From: GAS368 sp965227745
GTDB lineage: Bacteria; Verrucomicrobiota; Verrucomicrobiia; Opitutales; Opitutaceae
Reading direction: 5' to 3'
DNA length: 64,000 nt
Assembly: GCA_965227745.1 (NCBI GenBank)
Contig: OZ245769.1
Location: 6,481,385-6,545,384, forward strand
The notes beneath the pieces are model-generated. The model was given only the letters and a program-made list of their open reading frames with translations. It was not told the origin of the DNA and searched no databases. The position numbers were made by a program, and so were the translations under genes. Shown here one piece after another: positions 8,721 through 17,159 of the stretch. Within the stretch, counting starts at the first letter, position 1. Each line of letters begins with the position of its first letter.

Positions 8721-9671
8721 TTAAGACCTTGGCTTGGGGGGAAAGAGGGTTTCCCAGTGGGCGAATTCTTTGGCGAGTTCGCTCTCGATGAAGGCCAGGG
8801 CTTCGGGGAGCGGCTCCGTGGTGAGGCCGTTGGCGTAGAGCCAGGTGCGGCGGGCGAGGTCGCGGTCGGGGTAGCGGGGCTCGAGGAGGATCTGATCGAA
8901 GCGCTCGTGGCACCAGGCGCGCATCGGGCCGTCGGCGGCGAGGACGAATTCTTTCCGCCAGCGGCGGGCGAGACGGTAAGAATTTTCCTCGTCGCGGGCC
9001 TTGCGGCCGAGGGAGGCACTGATGTGGTGGCGCACGACGCTGCGCAGCGCGACGGCATTGACGCGGCCTCGCTCGCGGGCGCGGAAGCAGAGATCGACGT
9101 CCTCGCCGCCGTTGACGTAGCCCTCGTCGAAGCCACCGAGTTCGAGCCAGAGCGCCCGCTCGACCAGCACGCAGGCGCCGGTGAGGGCTGGGACGACGCG
9201 CACCGGGCGCAGGAGGCGCTTGAGCCATGAAGGCGGCGTGCGGTCGTGGACGGGCTTGCCCTGAGCGTTGACGACGATCCCGGTGTGATCGACGACGCCG
9301 GTGCGGGCATCGATCTGGACGTTGCCAATCAGGCCGGCATGCGCGCCGAGGCGGCGATGAGCTTCGAACATGGGCTCAAACCAACGCGGGAGTAAAATGA
9401 GGTCGTTGTTGAGGAGGACGAGGAAGTCTCCCTGCGCGACGGCGATGGCGCGGTTGTTGGCCCCGGCGTAGCCGAGGTTGCGCTCATTCAGGACGACGCG
9501 AAACGGTGCGGCGAGGGTGGCGAGCCACGCGCGGGTGCCATCGGTGCTGCCGTCATCGACAAGGACGATCTCGTACGTGAGCCCGGAGGGAAGATTGGCC
9601 TGCAGGCTTTCGACACACGCGCGCGTGAGCGCGAGGTTGTTGAAAAGGGGGATGATGAAGCTGACCTGCAC
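8721..9671 (-). CDS. GT2 family glycosyltransferase (rhamnosyltransferase-like)
   Basis: A 316-residue GT-A protein: 'VSFIIPLFNNLALTRACV', 'IVLVDDGSTDGT', 'NLGYAGANNRAI' and the D-x-D region 'LVLLNNDLILLP' at residues ~85-96, then 'GGFDEGYVNGGEDVDLCFR', the C-terminal acceptor-side motif seen in WbbL/RgpF-like rhamnosyl- and galactosyltransferases. There are no membrane helices. It is a single minus-strand gene between a convergent GT2 gene and the dTDP-sugar genes; a role in adding rhamnose made by those genes is plausible but inferred. Confidence 0.85.
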   Translation of the reverse strand: MQVSFIIPLFNNLALTRACVESLQANLPSGLTYEIVLVDDGSTDGTRAWLATLAAPFRVVLNERNLGYAGANNRAIAVAQGDFLVLLNNDLILLPRWFEPMFEAHRRLGAHAGLIGNVQIDARTGVVDHTGIVVNAQGKPVHDRTPPSWLKRLLRPVRVVPALTGACVLVERALWLELGGFDEGYVNGGEDVDLCFRARERGRVNAVALRSVVRHHISASLGRKARDEENSYRLARRWRKEFVLAADGPMRAWCHERFDQILLEPRYPDRDLARRTWLYANGLTTEPLPEALAFIESELAKEFAHWETLFPPKPRS

Positions 9672-9730
9672 GCAGGAGGAGCGTGGGGAAGGGCGGGGGA
9701 GTGTCCAAGCCTCAACATCCGTGCGTCAGG

Positions 9731-9776
9731 GAATGACGAATAACGAATATCGAATGACGAATAACGAATAACGAAG
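9731..9776. repeat. Heptamer-period intergenic repeat
   Basis: Five to six tandem 7-base units of the form GAATAAC / GAATATC / GAATGAC occupy the gap between the GT2 and rfbA-like genes. No coding sequence crosses it. A second 7-base periodic tract with a different unit lies at 11841-11871. Confidence 0.8.
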
Positions 9777-9805
9777 CGTAACTTGGCCGGCTGAGGGGAG
9801 GGCGG

Positions 9806-10690
9806 TTAGCTCTTCTCGTCGGCGATGCGGCGGAGGTAGGCGCCGTAGGAGGACTTGCCGAGCTTCGCGATGTTGGCGTCGAGGCCGGCGCGGTCGATCC
9901 AGCCTTTGCGCCACGCGATTTCCTCGAGGCAGGCGATCTTGAGGCCCTGGCGATTCTCGATGACGTGGACGAATTGGGCGGCCTCGAGGAGCGAGTCGTG
10001 CGTGCCTGTGTCGAGCCAGGCGGTGCCGCGGCCGAGGAGTTCGACGTGGAGCTTGTTGGCTTCGAGGTAAAGGCGATTGAGATCGGTGATCTCGAGTTCG
10101 CCGCGCTTCGAGGGCTTGAGCTGTCGGGAAAGTTTCACGACGTCGCTGTCGTAGAAATAGATGCCGGGGATCGCGTAGTTGGACTTGGGCTCAGTGGGCT
10201 TTTCCTCGAGCGAGAGCACACGGCCATCGGCCGCGAACTCGACGACGCCGTAGCTCTTCGGGTCGGCGACGTGATAGCCGAAGATCGTCGCGCCGCTGGT
10301 GCGCGCGCTCGCGGCTTCGAGTGACTTCACGAGATCGTGGCCGTAGAAAAGATTATCGCCGAGCACGAGGGCGGCGGGCTCGTTTTTCAAAAAGCCGACG
10401 TCTTGCGCGATGTGGAAGGCCTGCGCGAGGCCATCGGGGCTGGGCTGCTCGGCGTAGCTGAGCTTGAGGCCGATGTTGGTGCCGTCGCCGAGGAGTTTTT
10501 TGAAGAGCGGCAGATCGGTGGGCGTCGAGATGACGAGGATCTCACGAATGCCCGCGAGCATCAGCACCGACAGCGGGTAGTAGACCATCGGCTTGTCGTA
10601 CACCGGCATGAGCTGCTTCGACACCGCGATAGTCAGCGGGTACAAACGAGTGCCTGATCCGCCGGCCAGAATAATACCTTTTCGATTCAT
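9806..10690 (-). CDS. rfbA: Glucose-1-phosphate thymidylyltransferase
   Basis: A 294-residue protein matching the usual length of RfbA/RmlA. 'GIILAGGSGTRLYPLT' at residues 5-20 is the nucleotidyltransferase signature; 'SKQLMPVYDKPMVYYPLS', 'LVLGDNLFYG' and 'EKPTEPKSNYAIPGIYFYD' follow in order. It joins dTTP and glucose-1-phosphate to dTDP-glucose, the first step to dTDP-rhamnose and related deoxysugars. It is the last of three minus-strand genes transcribed in the order reductase-like, rfbB, rfbA. Confidence 0.96.
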   Translation of the reverse strand: MNRKGIILAGGSGTRLYPLTIAVSKQLMPVYDKPMVYYPLSVLMLAGIREILVISTPTDLPLFKKLLGDGTNIGLKLSYAEQPSPDGLAQAFHIAQDVGFLKNEPAALVLGDNLFYGHDLVKSLEAASARTSGATIFGYHVADPKSYGVVEFAADGRVLSLEEKPTEPKSNYAIPGIYFYDSDVVKLSRQLKPSKRGELEITDLNRLYLEANKLHVELLGRGTAWLDTGTHDSLLEAAQFVHVIENRQGLKIACLEEIAWRKGWIDRAGLDANIAKLGKSSYGAYLRRIADEKS

Positions 10691-10700
10691 GAGATTGATT

Positions 10701-10733
10701 TAACCGCGAAGTGCGCGAAGCGACGCGAAGGAT
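10701..10733. repeat. Decamer-period intergenic repeat
   Basis: Three roughly 10-base units ending in GCGAAG or CGCGAAG (AACCGCGAAG, TGCGCGAAGC, GACGCGAAGG) sit between rfbA and rfbB. The same 10-base rhythm appears at several other intergenic sites in the window. Confidence 0.65.
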
Positions 10734-10768
10734 CGCTGTGATGTTAGCGTCTTTTCAGGAGGCGAGGC

Positions 10769-11836
10769 TTAGGCTTTGGTCCCGAGACGCTCGCGGGAGT
10801 ATTTCTTCGCGGTGATGTCGGCGGCCCACTGGCGGTGGGTGAGGTACCAGTCGACGGTCTTGGCGATGCCGGTGGTGAAGTTTTCCTTGGGGGCCCAGCC
10901 GAGTTCGGACTGGAGCTTTTTGCAGTCGATGGCGTAGCGGCGGTCGTGGCCGGGGCGGTCGGCGACGTAGGTGAGCTGGCTCGCGTAGGGTTTGCCGTCG
11001 GCGCGCGGGGACTTTTGGTCGAGCAGCGCGCAGATCGTATTCACGATCTCGATATTCGGTTTCTCATTCAGGCCGCCGATATTGTAGGTCTCGCCGAGGC
11101 GACCCTTTTGCAGCACGAGCCAGATCGCGGCGGCGTGGTCCTCGACGTAGAGCCAGTCGCGGATCTGCATGCCGTCGCCGTACACCGGAAGGTTTTTCCC
11201 CTCGAGCGCGTTGAGGATCATCAACGGGATCAGCTTCTCGGGGAAGTGATAGGGGCCGTAGTTGTTCGAGCAATTGGTCGTGAGCGTCGGGAAATGATAC
11301 GTGTGCTGAAACGACCGCACGAGGTGATCGCTCGCGGCCTTGGAGGCGGCGTAGGGCGAGTTCGGGGCGAAGGGCGTCTCCTCGGTGAACGCAGGGTCGG
11401 TTGGCGAAAGCGTGCCGTAGACCTCATCGGTCGAGACGTGAAGGAAACGGAAGGCTGCTTTCTTGGCCTCGGGTAGTTTCGCCCAGTAGAGGCGTGCGCA
11501 ATTCAGCAGGCGCAAGGTGCCGACGACATTGGTCTGGATGAACGGCTCGGGCGAATCGATCGAGCGATCGACGTGCGACTCGGCGGCGAAATTCACCACC
11601 GCATCGATCTGGTGCTCGGCGAGTAGGCGCGTGACGAGCGCGGTATCACCGATGTCGCCGTGTGCAAAAACGTAGCGTGTATCGCCCGCGAGATCGGCGA
11701 GGTTGGCCGGATTGCCCGCGTAGGTGAGCGCGTCGAGGTTAACGAGCTTCGTGAGCGGCGAGCCCGCTTCGGTGAGGCGCTGCCGGATGAAATTGCTGCC
11801 GATGAAGCCGGCGCCGCCGGTGACGAGGAGATTCAC
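10769..11836 (-). CDS. rfbB: dTDP-glucose 4,6-dehydratase
   Basis: A 355-residue extended SDR, the usual RfbB/RmlB length. 'GGAGFIGSNFIRQRL' binds NAD near the N-terminus; 'HVSTDEVYGTLS' carries Thr-Asp-Glu, the dehydratase triad that separates RfbB from simple epimerases; 'YAASKAASDHLVRSF' is the Y-x3-K motif, and 'NCSNNYGPYHFPEKLIPL' is a family hallmark. The start codon is GTG at 11836. It converts dTDP-glucose to dTDP-4-keto-6-deoxyglucose. It sits 78 bases upstream of rfbA. Confidence 0.96.
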   Translation of the reverse strand: MNLLVTGGAGFIGSNFIRQRLTEAGSPLTKLVNLDALTYAGNPANLADLAGDTRYVFAHGDIGDTALVTRLLAEHQIDAVVNFAAESHVDRSIDSPEPFIQTNVVGTLRLLNCARLYWAKLPEAKKAAFRFLHVSTDEVYGTLSPTDPAFTEETPFAPNSPYAASKAASDHLVRSFQHTYHFPTLTTNCSNNYGPYHFPEKLIPLMILNALEGKNLPVYGDGMQIRDWLYVEDHAAAIWLVLQKGRLGETYNIGGLNEKPNIEIVNTICALLDQKSPRADGKPYASQLTYVADRPGHDRRYAIDCKKLQSELGWAPKENFTTGIAKTVDWYLTHRQWAADITAKKYSRERLGTKA

Positions 11837-11840
11837 GAAG

Positions 11841-11871
11841 AGTTGAGAGTTGAGAGCTGAGAGTTGAGAGA
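11841..11871. repeat. Heptamer-period intergenic repeat
   Basis: Four or more 7-base units GTTGAGA / GCTGAGA fill the 69-bp gap between rfbB and the reductase-like gene. It lies directly upstream of the rfbB GTG start on the minus strand, so it is in the transcribed leader. Confidence 0.75.
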
Positions 11872-11905
11872 CCGGAGCAGCGAGACGTTCTTCGCGGTTA
11901 TAAAA

Positions 11906-12781
11906 TCAGGCTGCGGCTTTCTTCCAGTTGCGCAGGTCGCGGGTGACGGCTTCGTGGACTTCGGTCATTTGAATGCCGACGCTCGCGAGCTTGGCGGAGG
12001 TCATCGTGCAGTTGGAGCGCGGGGTCTTGGCCGCGGTGTGCATGAACTCGGTCTCGTCCTTGAAAAACACGTACTGCTTGGGGCAGACGCCGCTTTTCAG
12101 GATGTGTTCGACGACCTCGTGCGTGGTGATCTCGCCGGGGTTGGTGACATTGTACGTGCCGAAGGGCACGCGCTTTTCCCAGCAGGCGAAGGTGGCGGCG
12201 ACGAACTCCTCGAGCTGCGAAATGGAATTGGTGGCCTCGAGGAGCGTCTTGTAGCGCATCAACTTTGTGAGGTAGTTGCGCGGATTTTCTTCGTTGTTAA
12301 ACGGGATGCGCAGGCGCCACACGTAGAGGCTCGGCGTGCCGGCGAGGACTTCTTCGCCGAGGGCCTTGGTGCCGCTGTAGAATGAGCAGTTGTTGGTGCG
12401 GAAGGTGAAGTTCGGCGCGTCCGTTTCGTCGAAGGGCGTACCGTCCTTGCGCGAGCCGGTGAAGATGCAGCCGGAGGAAACGTGACCCCACGGCACGCCG
12501 GCCTCGGTGCAGGCTTTGGCGATGATGCCGGGGAGGACGGCGTTGCCAAAGAGACACTCGGTCTTGTGCAGCTCGCACGCATCGACGTTGGGCTTGCCGG
12601 TGTAGCCGGCGGCGTTGATCAGAAACTCGGGCTTGTCGCGCAGGAGCGCGGCGCGAAGCACGTCGGCATTGCTGTAGTCGAGATCGGCGCGGCGCAGATT
12701 GCGAAAGGGAATGCCCTTGCGCGCGAGCAGCGCCTGATAGGCTTGGCCGACGTATCCGGAACCTCCGAGCAGGTAAATCAT
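11906..12781 (-). CDS. NRS/ER-like dTDP-4-keto-6-deoxyglucose 3,5-epimerase/4-reductase
   Basis: A 291-residue SDR. 'LLGGSGYVGQAYQAL' binds the cofactor; Tyr135 and Lys139 in 'SFYSGTKALGEE' form the catalytic pair. Instead of bacterial RfbD it resembles the plant nucleotide-rhamnose synthase/epimerase-reductase: shared stretches include 'NAAGYTGKPNVDACELHK', 'SSGCIFTG', 'ETDAPNF', 'ENPRNYLTKLMRY' and 'APRSN'. Cys105 and Lys173 match the Cys and Lys that I recall being assigned to 3,5-epimerisation in the Arabidopsis enzyme. No rfbC is present in the window, so this protein could do both last steps to dTDP-L-rhamnose. It heads the three-gene unit with rfbB and rfbA. A simple reductase role remains possible. 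Confidence 0.8.
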   Translation of the reverse strand: MIYLLGGSGYVGQAYQALLARKGIPFRNLRRADLDYSNADVLRAALLRDKPEFLINAAGYTGKPNVDACELHKTECLFGNAVLPGIIAKACTEAGVPWGHVSSGCIFTGSRKDGTPFDETDAPNFTFRTNNCSFYSGTKALGEEVLAGTPSLYVWRLRIPFNNEENPRNYLTKLMRYKTLLEATNSISQLEEFVAATFACWEKRVPFGTYNVTNPGEITTHEVVEHILKSGVCPKQYVFFKDETEFMHTAAKTPRSNCTMTSAKLASVGIQMTEVHEAVTRDLRNWKKAAA

Positions 12782-12861
12782 AGAGGGTTCAAAGAAACGG
12801 CAGAGGGCCGGAGTAACAAGGGTTTTTTAGAGCAGGCATTCCCCGATCACGACACGCGGGC

Positions 12862-12897
12862 AAAGAAAAACCGCCACCCCGGAAAGGGTGGCGGTCG
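12862..12897 (-). terminator. Intrinsic terminator of the TonB-dependent receptor gene
   Basis: Stem ACCGCCACCC (12870-12879) pairs perfectly with GGGTGGCGGT (12886-12895), with a 6-base loop; on the minus strand the stem is followed by five T residues (12865-12869). It lies 33 bases past the receptor's stop codon. Confidence 0.85.
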
Positions 12898-12927
12898 AGA
12901 GAACCTAAAACGAAGCCGGATAGGGCC

Positions 12928-15900
12928 TTAGAAGCTCACCTTGGCACCGAACTGGACGCGCCAGCGGGACTGGGAATTCTCCAACACGAAGTTCGTGTTG
13001 GGGACAGCCGAGCTGAAGTTGGCCTGCGGGGCGATCTTGCCTGCAGCCGTGTAGGAGGCGGTGCCCAGGCTCAGGCGGCGGAAGACGTCATTGCTGATCA
13101 GGATCGGCTCCTCGTAGTAGTTGAAGAGCTTCTTGCTCACGAAGTTGCCGAAGTTGATGAAGTCGGCGAAGAGCTCGAGCTTGAAGGGACCGGCGACCGG
13201 GATGGTCTGCGACAGCTTGATATCCAGACGATTCACGAACGGCTGGCGGAAGGCGTTCTTCGGCGCGTAGCTGCCGGCGTACTTGGAGAGACCGCTCGCA
13301 TTGATGTAGTCGAAGTAAGCGGTCTGCGCGGCGGCGGACATGCCGGAGAAGTCGAAGCGGGCATCGGTCAGGCCGGTCGGGACAGCGACGAGATCGTTGT
13401 CAGCGCGCGAGTCGCCGTTGAGGTCGGAGCTGTAGACGTAGCTAAAGGGATTGCCCGAGCGACCCTCGTAGTAGAGGGAGGCGAGGGTCTTCCACTTCTT
13501 CTTGAACTCGAACTCGCGGGTCAACGTGAGCTGGAAGCGGTCGCGCACTTCGAAGTCGGAGTGGGCTTCTTCCACGGCACCTTGGTTGAAGACCGGGTTG
13601 CGCTGCCACGTGCCGGAGGCGGTCGTCTGGCCAAAGGCCTGACCCTCGGTCGAGCGACCGCGGGTGTAGCTGAAGTTGGACGCCCACTGATTCTTGAGGG
13701 GGCGATCCCACATGAGGGTCACGTAACGCGACTCACCAGTGTTACGCTGGCTGACGTGGTAGACGTTGATGAATTCCGCGAAGCGAGCATTGGCGGCGGT
13801 GCTCGGGTTGCCGGCGAAACGCTGGCGACCATCCGCGCCGAGGGTGGTGGGGCGGATATTGTCGTTGGTGATGAAGAGCGTCTTGTCGTTGTAGGTCTGG
13901 ATGAATTCGAGCGAGACGATCGAGTCGAGGATGGGCAGCTTGCGCTCGACGGCGAGATTGCCGCGCCAGACGGAGGGCAGCTTGATGCCGTCGTCCGCGA
14001 GGTTGATCTCGTAGCGACCGCCCGCCGGGATCGAGGCGGCGGAGCCGATGGCATTGGCCGGATCGAACTGGGTCTGCATGTAGTTCACGAGGCTCGCGGG
14101 CGGCGTCGTGATATTGAAGCGGCCGATGCCGGGATTCGAATAGGAGTTGGAGAAGAACACCCAAGGCGCGCGGCCGAGGAAGTGGCCGACGCCACCGCGG
14201 AACTGCACGGTGCGCTCTTCGCTCGGCGTCCAGTTGAAGCTGAAGCGCGGCGAGACGGTCTTGCCGCCGTCGACGGTGCCGTCGTTGCGGTAGCCGAAAC
14301 GATCGAGGAACAGTTGGTTAAACGGAGGACGCGAGCCGCTCTCGACCATGTCGTAGCGGAGACCGAACAGCAGCGAGAGGCGCGGGCTCACCGACCATTT
14401 GATGTTGCCGAAGATACCGGTGACGGCGGAGTTGCTCACGTCAGCCTGCGGCGTGCCCTGCACGTAGAAGGCGCGGCTGAAGGAGGTGATGGTGTCGGCC
14501 TGGAAGGCCGCGAGATTCGCGTAGTCGAAGAGACCGTACGAACCGGCGCGGAAGAGATTGTAGTAATCGTTCTGCTCGCGGTCGAAGCCGCCGCTGAACG
14601 TCAGGTTGCCCATGAAGTAGTCGCCCGTGGCGCTGTAGCTCTTCGTATCGACGAAGACTTGGTTGCCCTGGCGGAATTGGTCGGTACCGACGACGAGCAC
14701 GCCGTTGGTGACGGCGGTGCCGGAGCGATCCGTGCCGGGCAGGCCGAAGATGTGGATCTCAGGCAGCGTGGCGACGGTGGGCGTGAGTTGGTCCTGCGAG
14801 ATGGTGTTGAAACGGAGCTCGGTCTTGAAGTTCGGCGACCATTGGCTGAACAGCGAGGTGGCGAGGGTCTTTTCCTTGCGGGCCTGCGCGTAGAAGTTGG
14901 ACGTGTAGGCGGTCGTCGCGCCACCCGAGGTGGTCACGCCGGTGAAGGTCGTCGAGGCGTAGCTGCCGAACTGCGGCACGGTGCCCTCGGTCTCGCTGTA
15001 GCGGACGGAGAGACGCTGGCCGGGGATGATGTTCCAGTCGATCTTGGCGAGCTTCTTCTTCTCCTCGGATTCGTTGGTCGCATTGCCACCGAGACTCCCC
15101 CACGGGGAGGTCTTGCCACTGGCGGCGTTGATCGCGGCGAGGCGGGCATCGACGGCGGCGACGGTCGCGGCGGTCGGATAGAAACCAGCCTGCGCGGGCG
15201 CGGTGATGCGGTTGAACTTTTCGTAGTTCAGGAAGAAGAACAGTTTGTTCTGGATGATCGGGCCGCCGAAGGTGGCGCCTTCGGTGGTGCGCTTGAGCTT
15301 GGGCACGATGCCCTGGGTCGGCCCGGGGGCGACGTCCGGACCCTGGCCGCGCAGGCCGAAGATCTTGTCCTTCGAGATCAGGTAGTAAACGGAACCGTGA
15401 AAGGTGTTGGTGCCGCTCTTCGTCACGGCGTTGACCGAGGCACCCGTGAAGCCGCTTTCGCGGGCATCGTAGGGCGAGACCTGCACGGAGAGCTGATCGA
15501 TGGTGTCGATCGAGAGGGGATTGAAGAACGACGCGAGGCCCGTGCCGTTGAGGCCGAACTGGTCGTTTATGCGCGCGCCATCGATGAGGATGGAGTTGTA
15601 GCGATTGTTCTGGCCGAGCGCAGTGATGTGGGACTCTTCACGATCGTTGGCGCTCGACATCGAGCGCAGCGTGACGAACGGCGAGGCGCTGATCACATCG
15701 GCGAACGAGCGCTGGGTGGTGGGCTTGGCCGCGAGACGCGCGGAGCTGAGCAGAGTGCCCGCGCCGGCGGCGGAGGAATCGAGCTCGTTGGTCTCACCCT
15801 TGACGGTGAATTTCTCGAGGGCGACGATCTCGCCCGCAGTGGTGGCGACGGCGAAGTTAACCTCGGTATCGGCACCGAGCTGTGTGCTGACATCGGTGCG

Positions 15901-16209
15901 CTCGTTGGCCTTGATCGCGCCGCCGCTGACCGCGACGGTGTACGGGCCACCGGGGACCAAGCCGCGGAAGTTATAGCGGCCGGTGTCGGTGGAAGTCGCG
16001 GTGTAAACGGTGCCAGTCGGCACGTGGGTCGCGGTGACAGTCGCGCCCGCGACGGGCTTGCCGCCGGTGTCACGCACCGAGCCGGTAATGCCGGAGGTGA
16101 CGATGCCCTGCGCCCACGCCAGGGGCGCGAGCACAAAGCCGATGATGGCGACGACTGTACGCACGTAGCGTGCAGCCATCGCGATTGGTATGCGAGGGGA
16201 GGTATTCAT
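12928..16209 (-). CDS. TonB-dependent receptor with N-terminal carboxypeptidase-like domain (Oar-like)
   Basis: About 1093 residues. A signal peptide with 'VVAIIGFVLAPLAWAQ' is followed by a carboxypeptidase-regulatory-like fold ('GSVRDTGGKPVAGATVTATH'), then a plug with 'VSPYDARESGFTGASVNAVT' and 'GTNTFHGSVYYLISKD', and a long beta-barrel ending in 'WRVQFGAKVSF' with the terminal aromatic expected of outer-membrane barrels. This arrangement is that of Oar-type receptors, common in Verrucomicrobia and myxobacteria. It probably imports or exports a large ligand using TonB energy. ATG 16209 is preferred to the start 11 codons upstream because it begins the signal peptide directly. It stands alone between a strong terminator and a 178-bp upstream gap. 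Confidence 0.92.
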   Translation of the reverse strand: MNTSPRIPIAMAARYVRTVVAIIGFVLAPLAWAQGIVTSGITGSVRDTGGKPVAGATVTATHVPTGTVYTATSTDTGRYNFRGLVPGGPYTVAVSGGAIKANERTDVSTQLGADTEVNFAVATTAGEIVALEKFTVKGETNELDSSAAGAGTLLSSARLAAKPTTQRSFADVISASPFVTLRSMSSANDREESHITALGQNNRYNSILIDGARINDQFGLNGTGLASFFNPLSIDTIDQLSVQVSPYDARESGFTGASVNAVTKSGTNTFHGSVYYLISKDKIFGLRGQGPDVAPGPTQGIVPKLKRTTEGATFGGPIIQNKLFFFLNYEKFNRITAPAQAGFYPTAATVAAVDARLAAINAASGKTSPWGSLGGNATNESEEKKKLAKIDWNIIPGQRLSVRYSETEGTVPQFGSYASTTFTGVTTSGGATTAYTSNFYAQARKEKTLATSLFSQWSPNFKTELRFNTISQDQLTPTVATLPEIHIFGLPGTDRSGTAVTNGVLVVGTDQFRQGNQVFVDTKSYSATGDYFMGNLTFSGGFDREQNDYYNLFRAGSYGLFDYANLAAFQADTITSFSRAFYVQGTPQADVSNSAVTGIFGNIKWSVSPRLSLLFGLRYDMVESGSRPPFNQLFLDRFGYRNDGTVDGGKTVSPRFSFNWTPSEERTVQFRGGVGHFLGRAPWVFFSNSYSNPGIGRFNITTPPASLVNYMQTQFDPANAIGSAASIPAGGRYEINLADDGIKLPSVWRGNLAVERKLPILDSIVSLEFIQTYNDKTLFITNDNIRPTTLGADGRQRFAGNPSTAANARFAEFINVYHVSQRNTGESRYVTLMWDRPLKNQWASNFSYTRGRSTEGQAFGQTTASGTWQRNPVFNQGAVEEAHSDFEVRDRFQLTLTREFEFKKKWKTLASLYYEGRSGNPFSYVYSSDLNGDSRADNDLVAVPTGLTDARFDFSGMSAAAQTAYFDYINASGLSKYAGSYAPKNAFRQPFVNRLDIKLSQTIPVAGPFKLELFADFINFGNFVSKKLFNYYEEPILISNDVFRRLSLGTASYTAAGKIAPQANFSSAVPNTNFVLENSQSRWRVQFGAKVSF

Positions 16210-16387
16210 GGTGGTTCCTAGGTGTAGCGTAGCGGATGGCATTGCCCTTGGTGAGGCGTGCCACCTTCATTTTATGACGCAAGTCCGATGCCGAATCCCG
16301 AAGAATCGTAACCCGTTCGTAACAATTCCGTGACCTCGGCCCCTCCTATTGCAGGTAAATCCCACTAACCGAGGCCTGCGTTCGTGC

Positions 16388-17149
16388 TTACCGACGCTTG
16401 TAGTCTCCGCGGCTGAAATACTTCTCCAGCCACACATACATGCAGATGAAAAAGTACCGGCTGCCCATCTCCTTGATCTTCAGCTTGGCCACGCCGTGCT
16501 TCCGGTTTTCCCACGAGATCGGCGTCACGGCCCAGGTGTAGCCGCGCACGATAGCCTTGAGCGGGAGCTCCACCGTGAGATTGAAATGCGGCGCGAGGAG
16601 CGGGCGGCAGCCCTCGATCACGTGGCGGCGGTAAGCCTTGAAGGCGTTCGTCGTATCGTTGAGCCCGTGCCGAAACAGGATGCGGATAAAGAGATTGGCC
16701 ATGCGGTTGACCATGAGCTTCACCCGCGGGTAATCGATGACCTTGCCCCCCCGCACGAAGCGGCTGCCAAACGCGCACTCGTAGCCCTCGTTGAGCAGGC
16801 GCCAATATTTCACCGCGTCAGTCGGTGAATCGGAGGCGTCGGCCATCATGATGACCACGGCATCGCCCTGCATTTGGTTGAGCCCGTAAATGATCGCGCG
16901 GCCGAAACCGTGCAGCCCGGTGTTTTGCACTGGCGCGAGGGTGGGGATCTCGGCGCGGAGAGCTTGGAGGACCGCCCATGTGGTATCCTTGCTGCCGTCG
17001 TCGACCACGATGATCTCGTGGGCGATGCCTTCGCGGGTAAACTCCGCGTAGATGCTCCGCAGGGTCGGGGGCAGCGAGGCCTCCTCGTCCCGCGCGGGGA
17101 TGACGACGGAAAATTTGGTAAGGGGAGCGAGGACGGGCGCGGCAGACAT
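16388..17149 (-). CDS. GT2 family glycosyltransferase (DPM1-like)
   Basis: A 253-residue protein with 'FSVVIPARDEEASLPPTL', 'IIVVDDGSKDTTWAV' and 'DAVVIMMADASDSPTDAV' as the GT-A nucleotide and metal sites, then 'NTTNAFKAYRR'-type sequence (here 'NDTTNAFKAYRRHVIEG') typical of dolichyl/polyprenyl-phosphate mannose or glucose synthases. It lacks the C-terminal membrane pair. ATG 17149 is chosen because the upstream extension overlaps the neighbouring epimerase gene. It follows that gene by 10 bases on the same strand and so is probably cotranscribed with it. Confidence 0.85.
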   Translation of the reverse strand: MSAAPVLAPLTKFSVVIPARDEEASLPPTLRSIYAEFTREGIAHEIIVVDDGSKDTTWAVLQALRAEIPTLAPVQNTGLHGFGRAIIYGLNQMQGDAVVIMMADASDSPTDAVKYWRLLNEGYECAFGSRFVRGGKVIDYPRVKLMVNRMANLFIRILFRHGLNDTTNAFKAYRRHVIEGCRPLLAPHFNLTVELPLKAIVRGYTWAVTPISWENRKHGVAKLKIKEMGSRYFFICMYVWLEKYFSRGDYKRR

Positions 17150-17159
17150 GCAGGTGCGG

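Noticed and set aside
13561..16221. Long open frame (886 codons) on the strand opposite the TonB-dependent receptor
   Set aside because: It mirrors the receptor gene codon for codon, is Arg/Glu/Gly-rich without any domain, and arises from the high-GC third positions of the real gene.
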